DNA of 50,382 nucleotides from ANME-2 cluster archaeon (GCA_019429385.1 JAHYIS010000015.1:1-50382), one strand, 5' to 3'. Shown: positions 24,558-34,032, numbered from the stretch's first letter. Numbers and translations are program-made. Notes: generated by a model from the sequence alone, not told the origin.

Positions 24558-25217
24558 GTGCAGCAGATACATATTAACCGCAATCCGGGTAATGCCATTG
24601 AATTTGACAGTCCTGAGATCACCGTGCCTTTAAGACCGGGAAATGATTGTAGTTTTGAAATAGTGATAAGTAATTATGGCAGTCCTACCCATGTTCATCT
24701 TTCAGCTGACAATCATGTCAGGAAATATGTCAAGTTCTTGCACGAGAATCCTTATGTGGCAAACCAGGAATATTTGCCGGTAGTGGTACATCTTCCTGCA
24801 GAGCACGAATGGGTTGAAGGGGAGATCAAGGTGGCTACCGGTTATGGTGCACAATCAGATACTTTTAAGATATTCATCGGGATCAAACAGGCTGAGGCCA
24901 AAACCAGGCACACCGTTGATGTTGACGAAAGACTGGGCACTCCCCGTTATTTGAAAAATACCACCTATGCGTTACCATCTGATATGAGTAATGAACAAGA
25001 TAGCAATTATGAAAAAGCAGACGTGTCGGACAGGCATGCTCATCAGTTTGACAAATATCTTATGCCCTTGCTCCTGGTCCTGATAGCGTTGATGGTATTG
25101 CTGGCCACATTTACATTCAACATGATCGATAAATTAACAGGAGCTGTGGCTGCATCTATCATACTGATGGTGATCCTGATGTACGCTGCAATACATTTAC
25201 TGAAAAAAAATGAATGA
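24558..25217 (+). CDS. DUF7524 family membrane protein
   Basis: A 219-residue protein starting at GTG. Residues 1-110 are a beta-rich domain (IEFDSPEITVPLRPGNDCSFEIVISNYGSPTHVHLSADN), then a charged linker, then two transmembrane helices at about 165-190 (YLMPLLLVLIALMVLLATF) and 193-215 (AVAASIILMVILMYAAIHLL). The pattern matches archaeal DUF7524 proteins; function unknown. It lies between the Trm112-like gene and pyrG and ends only 17 bases before pyrG, so it is likely in the same transcript. Confidence 0.75.
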   Translation: MQQIHINRNPGNAIEFDSPEITVPLRPGNDCSFEIVISNYGSPTHVHLSADNHVRKYVKFLHENPYVANQEYLPVVVHLPAEHEWVEGEIKVATGYGAQSDTFKIFIGIKQAEAKTRHTVDVDERLGTPRYLKNTTYALPSDMSNEQDSNYEKADVSDRHAHQFDKYLMPLLLVLIALMVLLATFTFNMIDKLTGAVAASIILMVILMYAAIHLLKKNE

Positions 25218-25234
25218 AATAATTGAGGGATCTT

Positions 25235-26821
25235 ATGAAATATGTCATTGTAACCGGCGGTGTGATGAGCGGACTTGGTAAGGGTATTACCGCCGCTTCA
25301 ATGGGAAGGATATTAAAAAACAAAGGTTACGATGTGACGGCCATTAAGATTGACCCGTACATCAATATCGACGCCGGGACAATGAGTCCTTTCCAGCACG
25401 GCGAGGTTTTTGTGTTGAAGGATGGCGGGGAAGCTGACCTGGACCTGGGTAACTATGAGCGGTTCCTTGACATTGAACTCACCCGGGAGCATAACATTAC
25501 AACAGGGAAAGTGTACCAGGCGGTCATCAATAAGGAACGCCGGGGCGATTACCTGGGCAAGACCGTACAGATAATTCCCCATGTCACGAACGAAATAAAG
25601 GAGAGGTTAAGGAACGTTGCCAGGAACAGCGGTGCCGAGATATGCCTGGTGGAAGTGGGGGGCACGGTCGGCGATATTGAGAGCATGCCGTTTTTGGAAG
25701 CAGTACGGCAATTGCATAACGAAGAGGACACTGAGGACGTGGTATTCATCCACGTGACCCTTGTACCCATGGACCCCCAGGGGGAACAAAAAACAAAACC
25801 GACACAGCATTCGGTCAAGGAACTGCGCCAGTTGGGTCTTCACCCCGACATGATAGTTACCAGATGTAAAAAGCCAATGCTGCCCGGTACCAAGGAAAAG
25901 ATAGCCCTGTTCTGTGACGTGCCGGCAAAAGCGGTGATAAGCGCCCACGATGCCGAAGATATTTACATGGTGCCCCAGAGGCTGGAAAATGAAGGTGCTG
26001 CGGATTACCTGCTGTCCAAGCTGGGCCTGAAATCCAGGGATGACCTTAAAGAGTGGGACCGGATGGTGGAAAAGATGCGCTCGGCCAGCGGTTCAGTGGA
26101 TGTTGCCGTTGTCGGCAAGTATACTGACCTGGAAGATTCGTACCTGAGCATCAGGGAAAGCCTGAAACATGCGGGCATTGAGGTGGGGTGCAAGGTAAAT
26201 GTCCACTGGCTGGATGCAGAGGATTTCGAGAAAGAGCCGGGCTCCATTGACAAGCTCTCAAAGTATGATGGAATACTTGTGCCCGGTGGGTTCGGTGTAA
26301 GGGGGACCGAGGGCAAGATCATGGCGATACAATACGCGAGGGAGCACAATAAACCATATCTGGGATTATGCCTGGGAATGCAGACCGCGGTTATTGAGTT
26401 TGCCAGGAACGTTTTGGGATATGAAGATGCCAACAGCTCGGAACTGGCTTCTACCGGACATCCGGTGATAGACCTTTTGCCTGAACAGGAAGGAGTGATG
26501 GATATGGGGGCTACAATGAGGCTCGGTGATTATTTTGCTGAACTGACCCCGGGAAGCCTTGCCAATAAACTGTATGGCATTGATGTGATAATTGAACGAC
26601 ACCGCCACAGGTATGAAGTCAACCCGAAGTACATTGATGAAATAGAAGATGCGGGATTGAAATTCACTGGCAGGAACAAGAACCGGATGGAGATTGCCGA
26701 AATTCCCGGACACAGGTTCTTCTTTGCCAGCCAGTTCCATCCAGAGTTCAAGAGCAGACCCAACAGGCCTTCGCCACCGTTTTTGGGTTTCGTCAGGGCC
26801 ATGTTCGAGAAAAACAAGTAA
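25235..26821 (+). CDS. pyrG: CTP synthase
   Basis: Makes CTP from UTP, ATP and glutamine. The synthase domain starts [22 protein letters not shown] with the phosphate loop, followed by [24 protein letters not shown] and [11 protein letters not shown]. The glutaminase domain has the nucleophile motif [11 protein letters not shown] and the catalytic His/Glu in [11 protein letters not shown]. The frame is open from 25223, but ATG 25235 with gaggga before it is the likely start, giving 528 residues. Its product is the allosteric inhibitor of the upstream PyrBI. aroA follows after about 30 bases. Confidence 0.97.
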   Translation: MKYVIVTGGVMSGLGKGITAASMGRILKNKGYDVTAIKIDPYINIDAGTMSPFQHGEVFVLKDGGEADLDLGNYERFLDIELTREHNITTGKVYQAVINKERRGDYLGKTVQIIPHVTNEIKERLRNVARNSGAEICLVEVGGTVGDIESMPFLEAVRQLHNEEDTEDVVFIHVTLVPMDPQGEQKTKPTQHSVKELRQLGLHPDMIVTRCKKPMLPGTKEKIALFCDVPAKAVISAHDAEDIYMVPQRLENEGAADYLLSKLGLKSRDDLKEWDRMVEKMRSASGSVDVAVVGKYTDLEDSYLSIRESLKHAGIEVGCKVNVHWLDAEDFEKEPGSIDKLSKYDGILVPGGFGVRGTEGKIMAIQYAREHNKPYLGLCLGMQTAVIEFARNVLGYEDANSSELASTGHPVIDLLPEQEGVMDMGATMRLGDYFAELTPGSLANKLYGIDVIIERHRHRYEVNPKYIDEIEDAGLKFTGRNKNRMEIAEIPGHRFFFASQFHPEFKSRPNRPSPPFLGFVRAMFEKNK

Positions 26822-26851
26822 TACTCATTTATGATGCGGTTTTGGTGAACA

Positions 26852-28135
26852 ATGAAGGCGAAAATTAACTGTTCTGTCCTGAAGGGTAAGGTACTTGCGC
26901 CCCCTTCCAAGAGTTATACCCACAGGGCCGTAGTCATGGCATCACTGGCAGAAAGGAGTATAATCAACCGTCCCCTGCTGTCTGCCGATACTGTTGCCAC
27001 CATTCGGGCATGCAGGGCACTGGGTGCTGTGATACGGGAGGAGAATGACAGCCTCATTGTAGAAGGTGTGAAAGGAAAACCAATCACGCCCGACAATGTT
27101 ATCGATGTGGCAAACAGCGGAACCACGTTACGGCTTCTGATGGCGGTAAGTGCCCTGTGTGACGGTACAACGGTGCTGACCGGGGATGATTCTATCCGCA
27201 CCCGGCCTAACACGCCGCTTATTGGTGTCCTGAACCAGCTTGGAGCCAGCGTTCTGTCCACCAGGGGTAATGGGATCGCACCTATTGTGGTAAAAGGCCC
27301 GATGAAAGGTGGTGAGGCAGTGATGGATGGCAGTATCAGCAGCCAGTTCTTCTCAGCATTGCTCACGGCCTGCCCGCTGTGCAGGACCAGAACCGTTGTC
27401 AAGGTGGACGGTGAATTAAAATCCAGGCCGTATGTGGAAATTACTATTGAAATGCTGGAAAATGCAGGTATTGCAATCGATCTTGTTGAAGGTGATAATG
27501 GGAACCTGTCTTTTATTATTCCACCGAACCAGGTATACAGGCTGACCGAATACACAGTGCCAGGGGATTTTTCTTCAGCTTCATACCTGCTGGCTGCCGG
27601 TGCACTTGCAGGCAGCGGATTAATTGTGGGGGGTTTGTATCCGAACAGGCAGGGCGATGCTGCCATTATACCCATAATGCAGGACATGGGTGCCGACCTT
27701 GAATGGGACCGGGAACGAGGTGAGGTAAAGGTGAACAAAAGCCAGTTGACGGGTGTTACCGTTGATGTGAGCATGACACCTGACCTGGTACCTACACTTG
27801 CGGTGCTGGGTGCGCTATCCCGGGGCGAGATGGTCATTACGAATGCCCAACATGTCAGGTACAAGGAAACTGACCGCTTGCATGCCATGACTGTGGAACT
27901 GGCAAAGATGGGAGTGGCTATCAGGGAGGAACCTGACCGGCTGGTGATACGGGGCGGCGGCCTTCATGGTGCACAGGTGAGCGGCTGGCACGACCACCGT
28001 ATTGTAATGGCTTTGACCGTAGCAGGATTGGTTGTCGGAGATACGGTGATTGATACGGCAGAGTCAGTTAAAATCTCATATCCGGGGTTCTTTGAAACCA
28101 TAAAGGCACTTGGCGGAGATAGTACACTGGAATGA
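26852..28135 (+). CDS. aroA: 3-phosphoshikimate 1-carboxyvinyltransferase (EPSP synthase)
   Basis: The sixth step of the shikimate pathway: transfer of the enolpyruvyl group from PEP to shikimate 3-phosphate. The 427-residue protein has the expected motifs APPSKSYTHRAVVMASLAE, DVANSGTTLRLLMAV, ISSQFFSALL, YTVPGDFSSASYLLAAGAL, RYKETDRLHAM and GWHDHRIVMAL. It belongs to the class I type by the N-terminal motifs. It follows pyrG by about 30 bases and is probably co-transcribed. Confidence 0.97.
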   Translation: MKAKINCSVLKGKVLAPPSKSYTHRAVVMASLAERSIINRPLLSADTVATIRACRALGAVIREENDSLIVEGVKGKPITPDNVIDVANSGTTLRLLMAVSALCDGTTVLTGDDSIRTRPNTPLIGVLNQLGASVLSTRGNGIAPIVVKGPMKGGEAVMDGSISSQFFSALLTACPLCRTRTVVKVDGELKSRPYVEITIEMLENAGIAIDLVEGDNGNLSFIIPPNQVYRLTEYTVPGDFSSASYLLAAGALAGSGLIVGGLYPNRQGDAAIIPIMQDMGADLEWDRERGEVKVNKSQLTGVTVDVSMTPDLVPTLAVLGALSRGEMVITNAQHVRYKETDRLHAMTVELAKMGVAIREEPDRLVIRGGGLHGAQVSGWHDHRIVMALTVAGLVVGDTVIDTAESVKISYPGFFETIKALGGDSTLE

Positions 28136-28489
28136 ATTCTCTTTCAGGACTGTCATTTCTTATAGCCTTTTTACCAGATACTATTTCTCTTGTGTACAAT
28201 AGGGAGGAACATTGAATCCCCTGACATCCTGATAATAAGGGATACAACAGCCTGAAATCACCCGAAAAGGTTAAAAGGATGTAATTACCTTAAAGCTCAA
28301 ACACCAAAGCATTCATAGTTGCTTTGATCGTGATAATACTTGTGGATTCCGCGGGAATAAGAAGGACAGACTATATAAACATTAGATTTTTTTAAGAATC
28401 AATTTTTCAGTAGTATCCTTTAGCTCATGAAGTATTTCACCAATCAGGTACGATGGAAGCCAAAATGTGAAACGTAAACCGAAGTGGCC
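28136..28489. other. 350-base intergenic region with a box A
   Basis: No gene seen. A promoter element ctatataaac at 28371-28380 probably serves the small ORF and coiled-coil gene that follow. The first 200 bases after aroA show nothing I can assign. Confidence 0.5.
28371..28380 (+). promoter_or_regulatory. Box A of the small ORF and coiled-coil unit
   Basis: The word ctatataaac is a good archaeal TATA box. A start near 28403 would leave a leader of about 85 bases before the small ORF at 28490. Confidence 0.5.
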
Positions 28490-28603
28490 ATGAAACCAAA
28501 GTGTGTTGAAAGGTTGCTCTCGTACGGTATCGTGCATTATGAGGTGCATGAAATACCAGCATTCATTGCTGGAGAAGGAGGACTATTAGGTAATGCTAGA
28601 TGA
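28490..28603 (+). CDS. Possible 37-residue small protein
   Basis: ATG at 28490 opens a frame that ends at 28603, overlapping the start of the coiled-coil gene by 11 bases. The product contains ERLLSYGIVHYEVHEIPAF followed by IAGEGGLLGNAR, a peptide that looks like genuine protein sequence and not random translation. No ribosome binding site stands out. It could be a leader peptide, a coupled small protein, or the remnant of a longer gene. Evidence is thin. Confidence 0.35.
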   Translation: MKPKCVERLLSYGIVHYEVHEIPAFIAGEGGLLGNAR

Positions 28604-29453
28604 ACTGCAAAAAAGGAAAACTGAACTTAAAATAAAGTCAGAAGAGTACAAGGAAAAGCGTAACGATCTCAATACCGAAGCCAGTGCGTTGGCTTCCAGG
28701 CGGAACGAACTTAACAAACGCACAAAAGAACTCATTGAAGAAGCACAGGAAATTAAGACCCAGAGAGATTCCAACAATGAATCTGTGGGTACGAACAAGA
28801 CCCTGCGTGATGAATTGAATGAGAAGGCCAATAAATTTTATACTCAGATCGACAAAATCAGGAAAGATCTGAATCTTAGTACCGGTCCATCCTTAAAAGA
28901 GATGAGACATGAAATTGATACTCTTGAATTCAAGCAGCAGACCACGGTAATGAAACCCAGTGCTGAACGCGAACTGGTTGAAAAGATCGGGCATCTCACC
29001 GATGAGTTCAAGCGCCGCAAGACACAACTTGAAGGTAACCAGGAACTCAAAACACTTCTTGAAGAAGCACAGAAATTACGGGATGAGGCCTCTGTATACC
29101 ATGAACAGGTGAAGGTGTTTGCCGATGCAGCCCAGGAATATCACGAAAAGATGATTGCCACCTTCAAAGAGGCTGATAAGGTCAGGGCAGAGTCTGATTC
29201 AGTACACAAGGATTTCGTAAAGGTCCAGGAATCTGCCGATGAACAGCACGCCCAGTTCATAAAGACCCAAAAAGAGATACGGGATATTGATAAGACCTTA
29301 ATGGGTCTTCGAAGAAAAGGCAAGAAAACAAAGGATTCTGCTGTCATGGCCCAAACCAAGATCGATGCAGAAGAGATATTCTCCCAGTTCAAACTGGGTG
29401 AAAAGATCAGTACAGAAGACTTGCTTGTATTGCAGAGGTCAGGGTTGCTTTAA
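28593..29453 (+). CDS. Archaeal coiled-coil protein (COG1340 type)
   Basis: A 286-residue protein that is almost entirely heptad-patterned and charged (KTELKIKSEEYKEKRNDLN; ELNKRTKELIEEAQEIKTQR), ending with the conserved tail GEKISTEDLLVLQRSGLL. This matches a coiled-coil family widespread in Euryarchaeota, of unknown function, with a phosphoserine phosphatase gene often nearby in other genomes. A gaaggagga ribosome binding site precedes ATG 28593. It converges with the trmY gene; their ends overlap by four bases. Confidence 0.85.
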   Translation: MLDELQKRKTELKIKSEEYKEKRNDLNTEASALASRRNELNKRTKELIEEAQEIKTQRDSNNESVGTNKTLRDELNEKANKFYTQIDKIRKDLNLSTGPSLKEMRHEIDTLEFKQQTTVMKPSAERELVEKIGHLTDEFKRRKTQLEGNQELKTLLEEAQKLRDEASVYHEQVKVFADAAQEYHEKMIATFKEADKVRAESDSVHKDFVKVQESADEQHAQFIKTQKEIRDIDKTLMGLRRKGKKTKDSAVMAQTKIDAEEIFSQFKLGEKISTEDLLVLQRSGLL

Positions 29454-30211
29454 TCGCACCCTTTCCTTCTACTATTTTTTCTGTCAAGTTCATTATTGAC
29501 CACAATGATACAGTGGTCAGCATGCAGGCTCAAGGGTCCCACGTTCAGGGAGCTGGCACCTGCACCTATAATTTTTTGCTCCTCATCGGTTGTCATACCT
29601 TCATGGTCGCCCAGGATGAATATAGCCCGTTTGGGCAAGGGTCCCTTCATCTCATCCCTTATATCTATACCGTCTTCATGGAGGTAATACAGTTTGCATC
29701 CTATGTCTTCAACAGCACTCGCTCCGACATCCTCATTTTCTCTCCCCCTGGTATCATCATCTATCTCCCTGCCGGCATCCTTATTTACCCTTCCGCCGGC
29801 ATCATTATCGCTACTATTCCCATTCCCATCATCAATACCGGTGTCGATGTTCAATTCGGCCAGCAGGTCTTCAAGGCCTCCCTGCCGTACCCATACGCCG
29901 GGTGTGGATTCTTTCCACCTGATTGCCGACTTCAACTCCAGTGCTTTTTTGATAAGAGAACCGCTGCTGCGCTCGTCAGGGTTAAGGTAACGCACATCCC
30001 GGCCGCTGATCTTTACTATCTTCGGTGGTCCTGGAACGCCCAGCAGTACCAGGTAAATCACGGTATCCCTGCGCAGGTCATGGCTTAAGAACAATGCCGA
30101 GTTTACGCAACGGCACATTATATCCATCCTGCCTGCACTACCCGGAAGGTCGTTGAGACTGAACTGTCCGTCAGTTACGGCCCTGTGTCCCACTACAATA
30201 AACTCTCGCAT
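29450..30211 (-). CDS. trmY: tRNA (pseudouridine54-N1)-methyltransferase TrmY with acidic insertion
   Basis: A SPOUT-class methylase forming m1-pseudouridine at position 54 in archaeal tRNAs. Starting at the second in-frame ATG (30211) the protein begins MREFIVVGHRAVTDGQFSLNDLPG, the conserved start; motifs LGDHEGMTTDEE and GPLSLHADHCIIVVNNELDR near the C-terminus form the knotted SAM site. The usual length is about 195-200 residues, but this one has 253 because residues 122-168 are an Asp/Asn/Gly-rich insertion without counterpart. The catalytic regions are intact, so the enzyme is probably active. Confidence 0.92.
   Translation of the reverse strand: MREFIVVGHRAVTDGQFSLNDLPGSAGRMDIMCRCVNSALFLSHDLRRDTVIYLVLLGVPGPPKIVKISGRDVRYLNPDERSSGSLIKKALELKSAIRWKESTPGVWVRQGGLEDLLAELNIDTGIDDGNGNSSDNDAGGRVNKDAGREIDDDTRGRENEDVGASAVEDIGCKLYYLHEDGIDIRDEMKGPLPKRAIFILGDHEGMTTDEEQKIIGAGASSLNVGPLSLHADHCIIVVNNELDRKNSRRKGCD
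29708..29848 (-). repeat. Low-complexity acidic insertion inside trmY
   Basis: About 47 codons encode a run rich in Asp, Asn, Gly and Arg/Glu (GIDDGNGNSSDNDAGG, GREIDDDTRGRENEDVG). At DNA level the plus strand shows the word ccggcatc twice about 27 bases apart (around 29772 and 29799), so the segment looks like an expanded imperfect tandem repeat. It keeps the reading frame and lies between the conserved N-terminal and SAM-binding parts. Confidence 0.65.
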
Positions 30212-30272
30212 GCAAATGTACAATGCACAAGACATATATCTGTTTAACGTACATGAATTGATAGGTAATTAC

Positions 30273-30905
30273 ATGAAACTACTGGCACTATCAGACTTTC
30301 ACGGAGATTTCTCAAAAGTGCAGGCTCTGCTTGAACATGCGGGTGAGATCGATGGTGTGCTGATTTCGGGTGATATTACTCATTTCGGGCCTGATGAGAG
30401 GGCACGTGAACTTATCGACATGTTCGATATGCCTGTACTGGCCATACCCGGTAACTGTGACCTGCCCGGCATCCTTGAGGTGCTGGATAGTTCCCGTGCA
30501 ATTAACCTGCATAAGAAATGTTATTCTATGGGTGATGCAAGTTTTATGGGGCTGGGAGGTTCGAACAGTACTCCTTTTAACACGCCGTTCGAACTGACTG
30601 ATGAAGATATGGAAGAAGCACTTGATGGTATGCTGAAGTCCTGTTCTGGTATCAGGAATATATTATTGAGCCACGCGCCCCCCTTTGGTCATGTGGATGA
30701 ACTTTCTATAGGGCACGTGGGCAGCCATGCAATTGCCAAATTCCTGAACCACTTTGACCTTATCGTATGCGGCCATATTCACGAGGCCAGGGGTTTGGTT
30801 GTGAGCGGGAATACTACCATGGTCAATGTCGGGGTGGCATCTCATGGGTACGGTGCATTGATAATCTTGAACGACACTATTTGCGTAGAACTTATTGAAG
30901 TATAA
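30273..30905 (+). CDS. Metallophosphoesterase (small calcineurin-like type)
   Basis: About 210 residues from ATG 30273. Metal ligands are clear: LALSDFHGDFSKV, VLISGDITHFG, IPGNCDLPG, LLSHAPPFGHVDE, and VCGHIHEARGL. The family acts on cyclic nucleotides, nucleotides or phosphoproteins; the substrate is not predictable. A longer frame from 30153 overlaps trmY and is unlikely. It is divergent from trmY with about 60 bases between, and is followed by the CooC-like gene with a gap of only 16 bases. Confidence 0.9.
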   Translation: MKLLALSDFHGDFSKVQALLEHAGEIDGVLISGDITHFGPDERARELIDMFDMPVLAIPGNCDLPGILEVLDSSRAINLHKKCYSMGDASFMGLGGSNSTPFNTPFELTDEDMEEALDGMLKSCSGIRNILLSHAPPFGHVDELSIGHVGSHAIAKFLNHFDLIVCGHIHEARGLVVSGNTTMVNVGVASHGYGALIILNDTICVELIEV

Positions 30906-30921
30906 ACGCATCTTTCAATGT

Positions 30922-31680
30922 ATGAAAATCGCTATAACAGGAAAAGGAGGGGTGGGCAAGACCACCCTGGCAGGTACGCTGGCACGGCTTATGGCACGGG
31001 ACGGTATGGATGTCCTGGCAATTGATGCGGACCCGGATATGAACCTGGCGTCTGCGCTGGGTATTGATAATCCGCCCGGTCCTTTGACCGATTATAAGGA
31101 ATTTATTGACGAGCGGGCGGGTGGTCCGGACGGGATGTTCAAATTGAACCCGAAGGTAGACGATGTGGTGGAGCGTTTCGGGGTGGTCGGGCCTGATGGA
31201 GTGAAGATGCTCATCATGGGTACCGTGGAGCGGGGCGGGTCAGGTTGCATGTGTTCCGCGTCGTCGTTCTTGAGGGCATTGCTGCGTCATGTAGTGTTCA
31301 GGGAATCGTCTGTGGTCATCATGGATATGGAAGCTGGCATCGAGCATCTGGGCAGGGGTACCACGAAGGGTATCGACCTGATGATAGTGGTGGTGGAACC
31401 GGGTTCCCGCAGTCTTGAGACAGCTGAGCGGATAAAGAGGTTGGGTACCGAACTTGGGATAGGGAAGTTTGCTGCTGTGATAAATAAGGTCAGGGAGGGG
31501 GATATCGGTGTTGTTGAATCCAGGCTGGAAGCACTGGGGATTCCTGTGCTGGGAATGCTTCCCTATGATATTTCAATGGTGGAGGCTGACCTTAACGGAC
31601 AACCTCCTTTGAAGAGCGGCGGCCTGGCCGTTGATGCAATGAAAGATGTCAAAGACAGGCTGTTATCGGGCCAATATTGA
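30922..31680 (+). CDS. cooC: CooC-like nickel-insertion ATPase
   Basis: A MinD-type P-loop ATPase of about 252 residues with the deviant Walker A GKGGVGKTT (signature Lys8, Lys13), ADPDMNLASALG, and the CxC motif Cys109-Met-Cys111 in GGSGCMCSASSFLRALL that binds Ni/Zn in CooC dimers. CooC inserts nickel into the C-cluster of CO dehydrogenase. The start ATG at 30922 gives the usual MKIAITGKGG. It is very close to the phosphoesterase gene on the same strand. Together with CooT in this window it supports CODH use by the organism. Some CooC homologues serve other Ni enzymes, so the target is inferred. Confidence 0.88.
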   Translation: MKIAITGKGGVGKTTLAGTLARLMARDGMDVLAIDADPDMNLASALGIDNPPGPLTDYKEFIDERAGGPDGMFKLNPKVDDVVERFGVVGPDGVKMLIMGTVERGGSGCMCSASSFLRALLRHVVFRESSVVIMDMEAGIEHLGRGTTKGIDLMIVVVEPGSRSLETAERIKRLGTELGIGKFAAVINKVREGDIGVVESRLEALGIPVLGMLPYDISMVEADLNGQPPLKSGGLAVDAMKDVKDRLLSGQY

Positions 31681-31698
31681 TACCAGTATAATTTTCCT

Positions 31699-32190
31699 TC
31701 AACCTACCTGTACCGTATCGCCATAAGCAGTTATGGCATCATTGATATTCATGACTATCTGCCCGTTCTGGACAGTATATGCCACCTCTTCTTTTGGATA
31801 TGCCACACATCCGCCGCTGATACCATTTCCTGTATCGGCTTCAAATAGAGTGCCGCATGAATCACACACCAGGACGCCGTTATCCAGGGTGAATCCTATA
31901 CTGTTGCATGGCGGGCATACATTTGCCCTGACATATGTCTTGCCATCGAGGTTGTAGGCCATAAATGCAAGCGGACCATAATTGCTGGTCGGCACATTGA
32001 AATGGACATTGGTATACTTGTCAACATCGCTCTGGGGAATGCTTACCTGGTCCCCTGATACCGTTGCCGTTATCCATTTAGCTTTTACCGGGCCCGATTG
32101 TGTGTTAGACTCTCCGGTACATCCGGCTGTGACCAGTACCAGTCCTGCCAGTAATACTGTTATCATAATGTGTTTTGGTTTCATATTCAT
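31699..32190 (-). CDS. DUF2318 lipoprotein, part of an ABC transporter operon
   Basis: A 163-residue protein with an N-terminal hydrophobic segment and lipobox-like VTAGC (Cys about 24), so probably anchored on the outer face of the membrane. The DUF2318 core follows: VRANVCPPCNSIGF, LVCDSCGTLFEAD and SGGCVAYPKEEV, with two CxxC motifs for metal. In bacteria this family sits with FtsX-like permease and ATPase genes in iron uptake loci (FtrD, Campylobacter p19 region). Its start overlaps the end of the ATPase gene by four bases. Binding of iron or another metal is inferred. Confidence 0.85.
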   Translation of the reverse strand: MNMKPKHIMITVLLAGLVLVTAGCTGESNTQSGPVKAKWITATVSGDQVSIPQSDVDKYTNVHFNVPTSNYGPLAFMAYNLDGKTYVRANVCPPCNSIGFTLDNGVLVCDSCGTLFEADTGNGISGGCVAYPKEEVAYTVQNGQIVMNINDAITAYGDTVQVG

Positions 32191-32852
32191 GTTTCTCCTA
32201 TGATTTTTCCGTCTTCGATATTGATGATCCTATCAGAACCCGCAGTAAGAGCTTTGCTATGGGTTACCATGACCAGCGTAACCTTTTCAGACACTGATTC
32301 GAGCAGGGATAGTATGTTGGCACCTGTCTTCTGGTCAAGTGCCCCTGTTGGTTCATCGGCCAGGATAATGTCAGGTTTCATTACCAGTGCCCTGGCAATA
32401 GCCACTCTTTGCTGCTCGCCGCCCGATAATTCGCCTGGTTTATGCTTCAGGCGGTGGGACAGGCCAACCAGCTCAAGTGCTTCCTCCACGCGCCCGTCCA
32501 TGTTATCATTTGCAAATATCATGGGCAGTGCCACATTCTCTGCTGCGGTAAGGGTAGGTATCAGGTGGAACTGCTGGAATACGTGTCCAATGGTACGCCG
32601 TTTCAGGTTGATTATGGCTTTTTTCGACATCTTCGCCACCTCTTCACCCTTAATGCTGACCGTACCTGTGGAGGGGGTATCCAGAAGGCCCATGATATTG
32701 AGCAGCGTGGTCTTGCCGCTGCCGGATGGCCCCATGATGCAGATGAACTCCCCGCTTTCAATGTTCAGGTCTGTTTCATTCAGAATGGTGATGGATTGAT
32801 CGCCCAGGTTGTATGACCTGGTAACGCCTGCAAGTGTTATCATATCAGACAT
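32187..32852 (-). CDS. ABC transporter ATP-binding protein (MacB/LolD class)
   Basis: A 221-residue ATPase with Walker A MGPSGSGKTTLLN, Q-loop FQQFHLIP, signature LSGGEQQRVAIARAL, Walker B IILADEPTGALD and the switch VMVTHS. These belong to the FtsX-coupled (mechanotransmission) family. It overlaps the permease stop by eight bases and the lipoprotein start by four, so all three are co-translated. Confidence 0.94.
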   Translation of the reverse strand: MSDMITLAGVTRSYNLGDQSITILNETDLNIESGEFICIMGPSGSGKTTLLNIMGLLDTPSTGTVSIKGEEVAKMSKKAIINLKRRTIGHVFQQFHLIPTLTAAENVALPMIFANDNMDGRVEEALELVGLSHRLKHKPGELSGGEQQRVAIARALVMKPDIILADEPTGALDQKTGANILSLLESVSEKVTLVMVTHSKALTAGSDRIINIEDGKIIGET

Positions 32853-34002
32853 CCCTCAACACCTCCACCGGGTCGATGTCAAGCGCGCGCCTGGCCGGGG
32901 GGTAAGCTGCAACCATACAGATGAGCATGGATATAACGATAACAATGGGGAGCAGGTCATACAGGGGATGCACAACTGCATCAAAGAGCATCGGCCCGAA
33001 GAGCATTGCTGCTACCGTTCCCCCGGCAAACCCGATGACTCCGCCAATAAATCCGATGATGGTGCCCTCCAGCATCACCATGAACGTTATCTGTCCGTCA
33101 CTGGCACCCACTGCGCGCATGATCCCTATCTCTTTGGTCTTTTCATTGATCGCCGCCAGCATCGTGGATGCTACGGTCATGGCACTGACCAGGATCGTCA
33201 CCAGTGCCACTGCCATTGCAGATGATTTGGTCTTTTCGATCATTGCCATCTCGCCCATGACTATCTGGCTGATGGCCCTTGCCTCCACACCAGGGACGGC
33301 ACCCTCTATCTGGCGGCTCATCTCCTCCACCGGACAGTCATTACACAATGCACGGACCTCTGCAGTGCTGACCAGACCAGGTCTTTCGAGCACTGCCTGT
33401 GCATCATGCAGGTTCATAATAATAAATGCATCTTCAGCAGCTCCTGTACCTCCCAGTACACCGCTAACGGTAAAATTTCGCGCGTGGCCATTATTTACCT
33501 GGAAAACATCCCCGACTCCAAGGCGGAGATTGTGTGCAATATCCGTGCCCAATAATACTTCTCCTTCCTCCGGCCATTCACCTTCTATCTTCCACCAGGG
33601 TTTGAGCCGGCTTTCCTGCGCGGAATTAATACCCAGAAGAACTGATTTTGTGGCGTTAACTTCAATGATCCCGTACAGTTTTGGCGCTACTACTGCTATG
33701 TTCGCTTTATTTTCAATGCTATAAATCAGTCCCAGATCAGATTCGTTGATATAATTGTCTCCTGTGGCGAGAGTGCCTAGTGTCGTGGAGCCGGCAAGCA
33801 ATGATACCTGTTCTGTCCTGGGTTTAATGATAATATTGGCGCCGTATTTAGAAGCCTCATCCCATAGTCCATCCTCGGCTGCCGAAAAAATAGTAGTAAT
33901 GGCAGCAAAAGCAGAAACTGCGATTGCTACACTCAGTAAAGCTAACAGAAGTTTAGCCTTACGTCTGGTCAAATCCTTTACCGTAATGTTGAGCATCTGC
34001 AT
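32845..34002 (-). CDS. FtsX/MacB-like ABC transporter permease
   Basis: The frame is open from 34137, but the protein proper starts near ATG 34002 (MQMLNITVKDLTRRKAKLL), about 385 residues. A first transmembrane helix (LLLALLSVAIAVSAFAAITTIF) is followed by a large extracytoplasmic domain, then three helices near the C-terminus (AMAVALVTILVSAMTVASTMLA, GTIIGFIGGVIGFAGGTVAAMLF, LLPIVIVISMLICMVAA): the MacB/FtsX layout. Conserved ending ARRALDIDPVEVLRDV. With the ATPase and the DUF2318 lipoprotein it forms a small operon probably dealing with metal or a metal complex. Function is inferred from neighbours. Confidence 0.88.
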   Translation of the reverse strand: MQMLNITVKDLTRRKAKLLLALLSVAIAVSAFAAITTIFSAAEDGLWDEASKYGANIIIKPRTEQVSLLAGSTTLGTLATGDNYINESDLGLIYSIENKANIAVVAPKLYGIIEVNATKSVLLGINSAQESRLKPWWKIEGEWPEEGEVLLGTDIAHNLRLGVGDVFQVNNGHARNFTVSGVLGGTGAAEDAFIIMNLHDAQAVLERPGLVSTAEVRALCNDCPVEEMSRQIEGAVPGVEARAISQIVMGEMAMIEKTKSSAMAVALVTILVSAMTVASTMLAAINEKTKEIGIMRAVGASDGQITFMVMLEGTIIGFIGGVIGFAGGTVAAMLFGPMLFDAVVHPLYDLLPIVIVISMLICMVAAYPPARRALDIDPVEVLRDV

Positions 34003-34032
34003 GGCTTTACAATAACTGTAAAAGGATATATA

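Noticed and set aside
32170-33724. Long plus-strand frames opposite the ABC ATPase and permease genes
   Set aside because: Antisense to complete Walker, signature and membrane motifs, so shadows.
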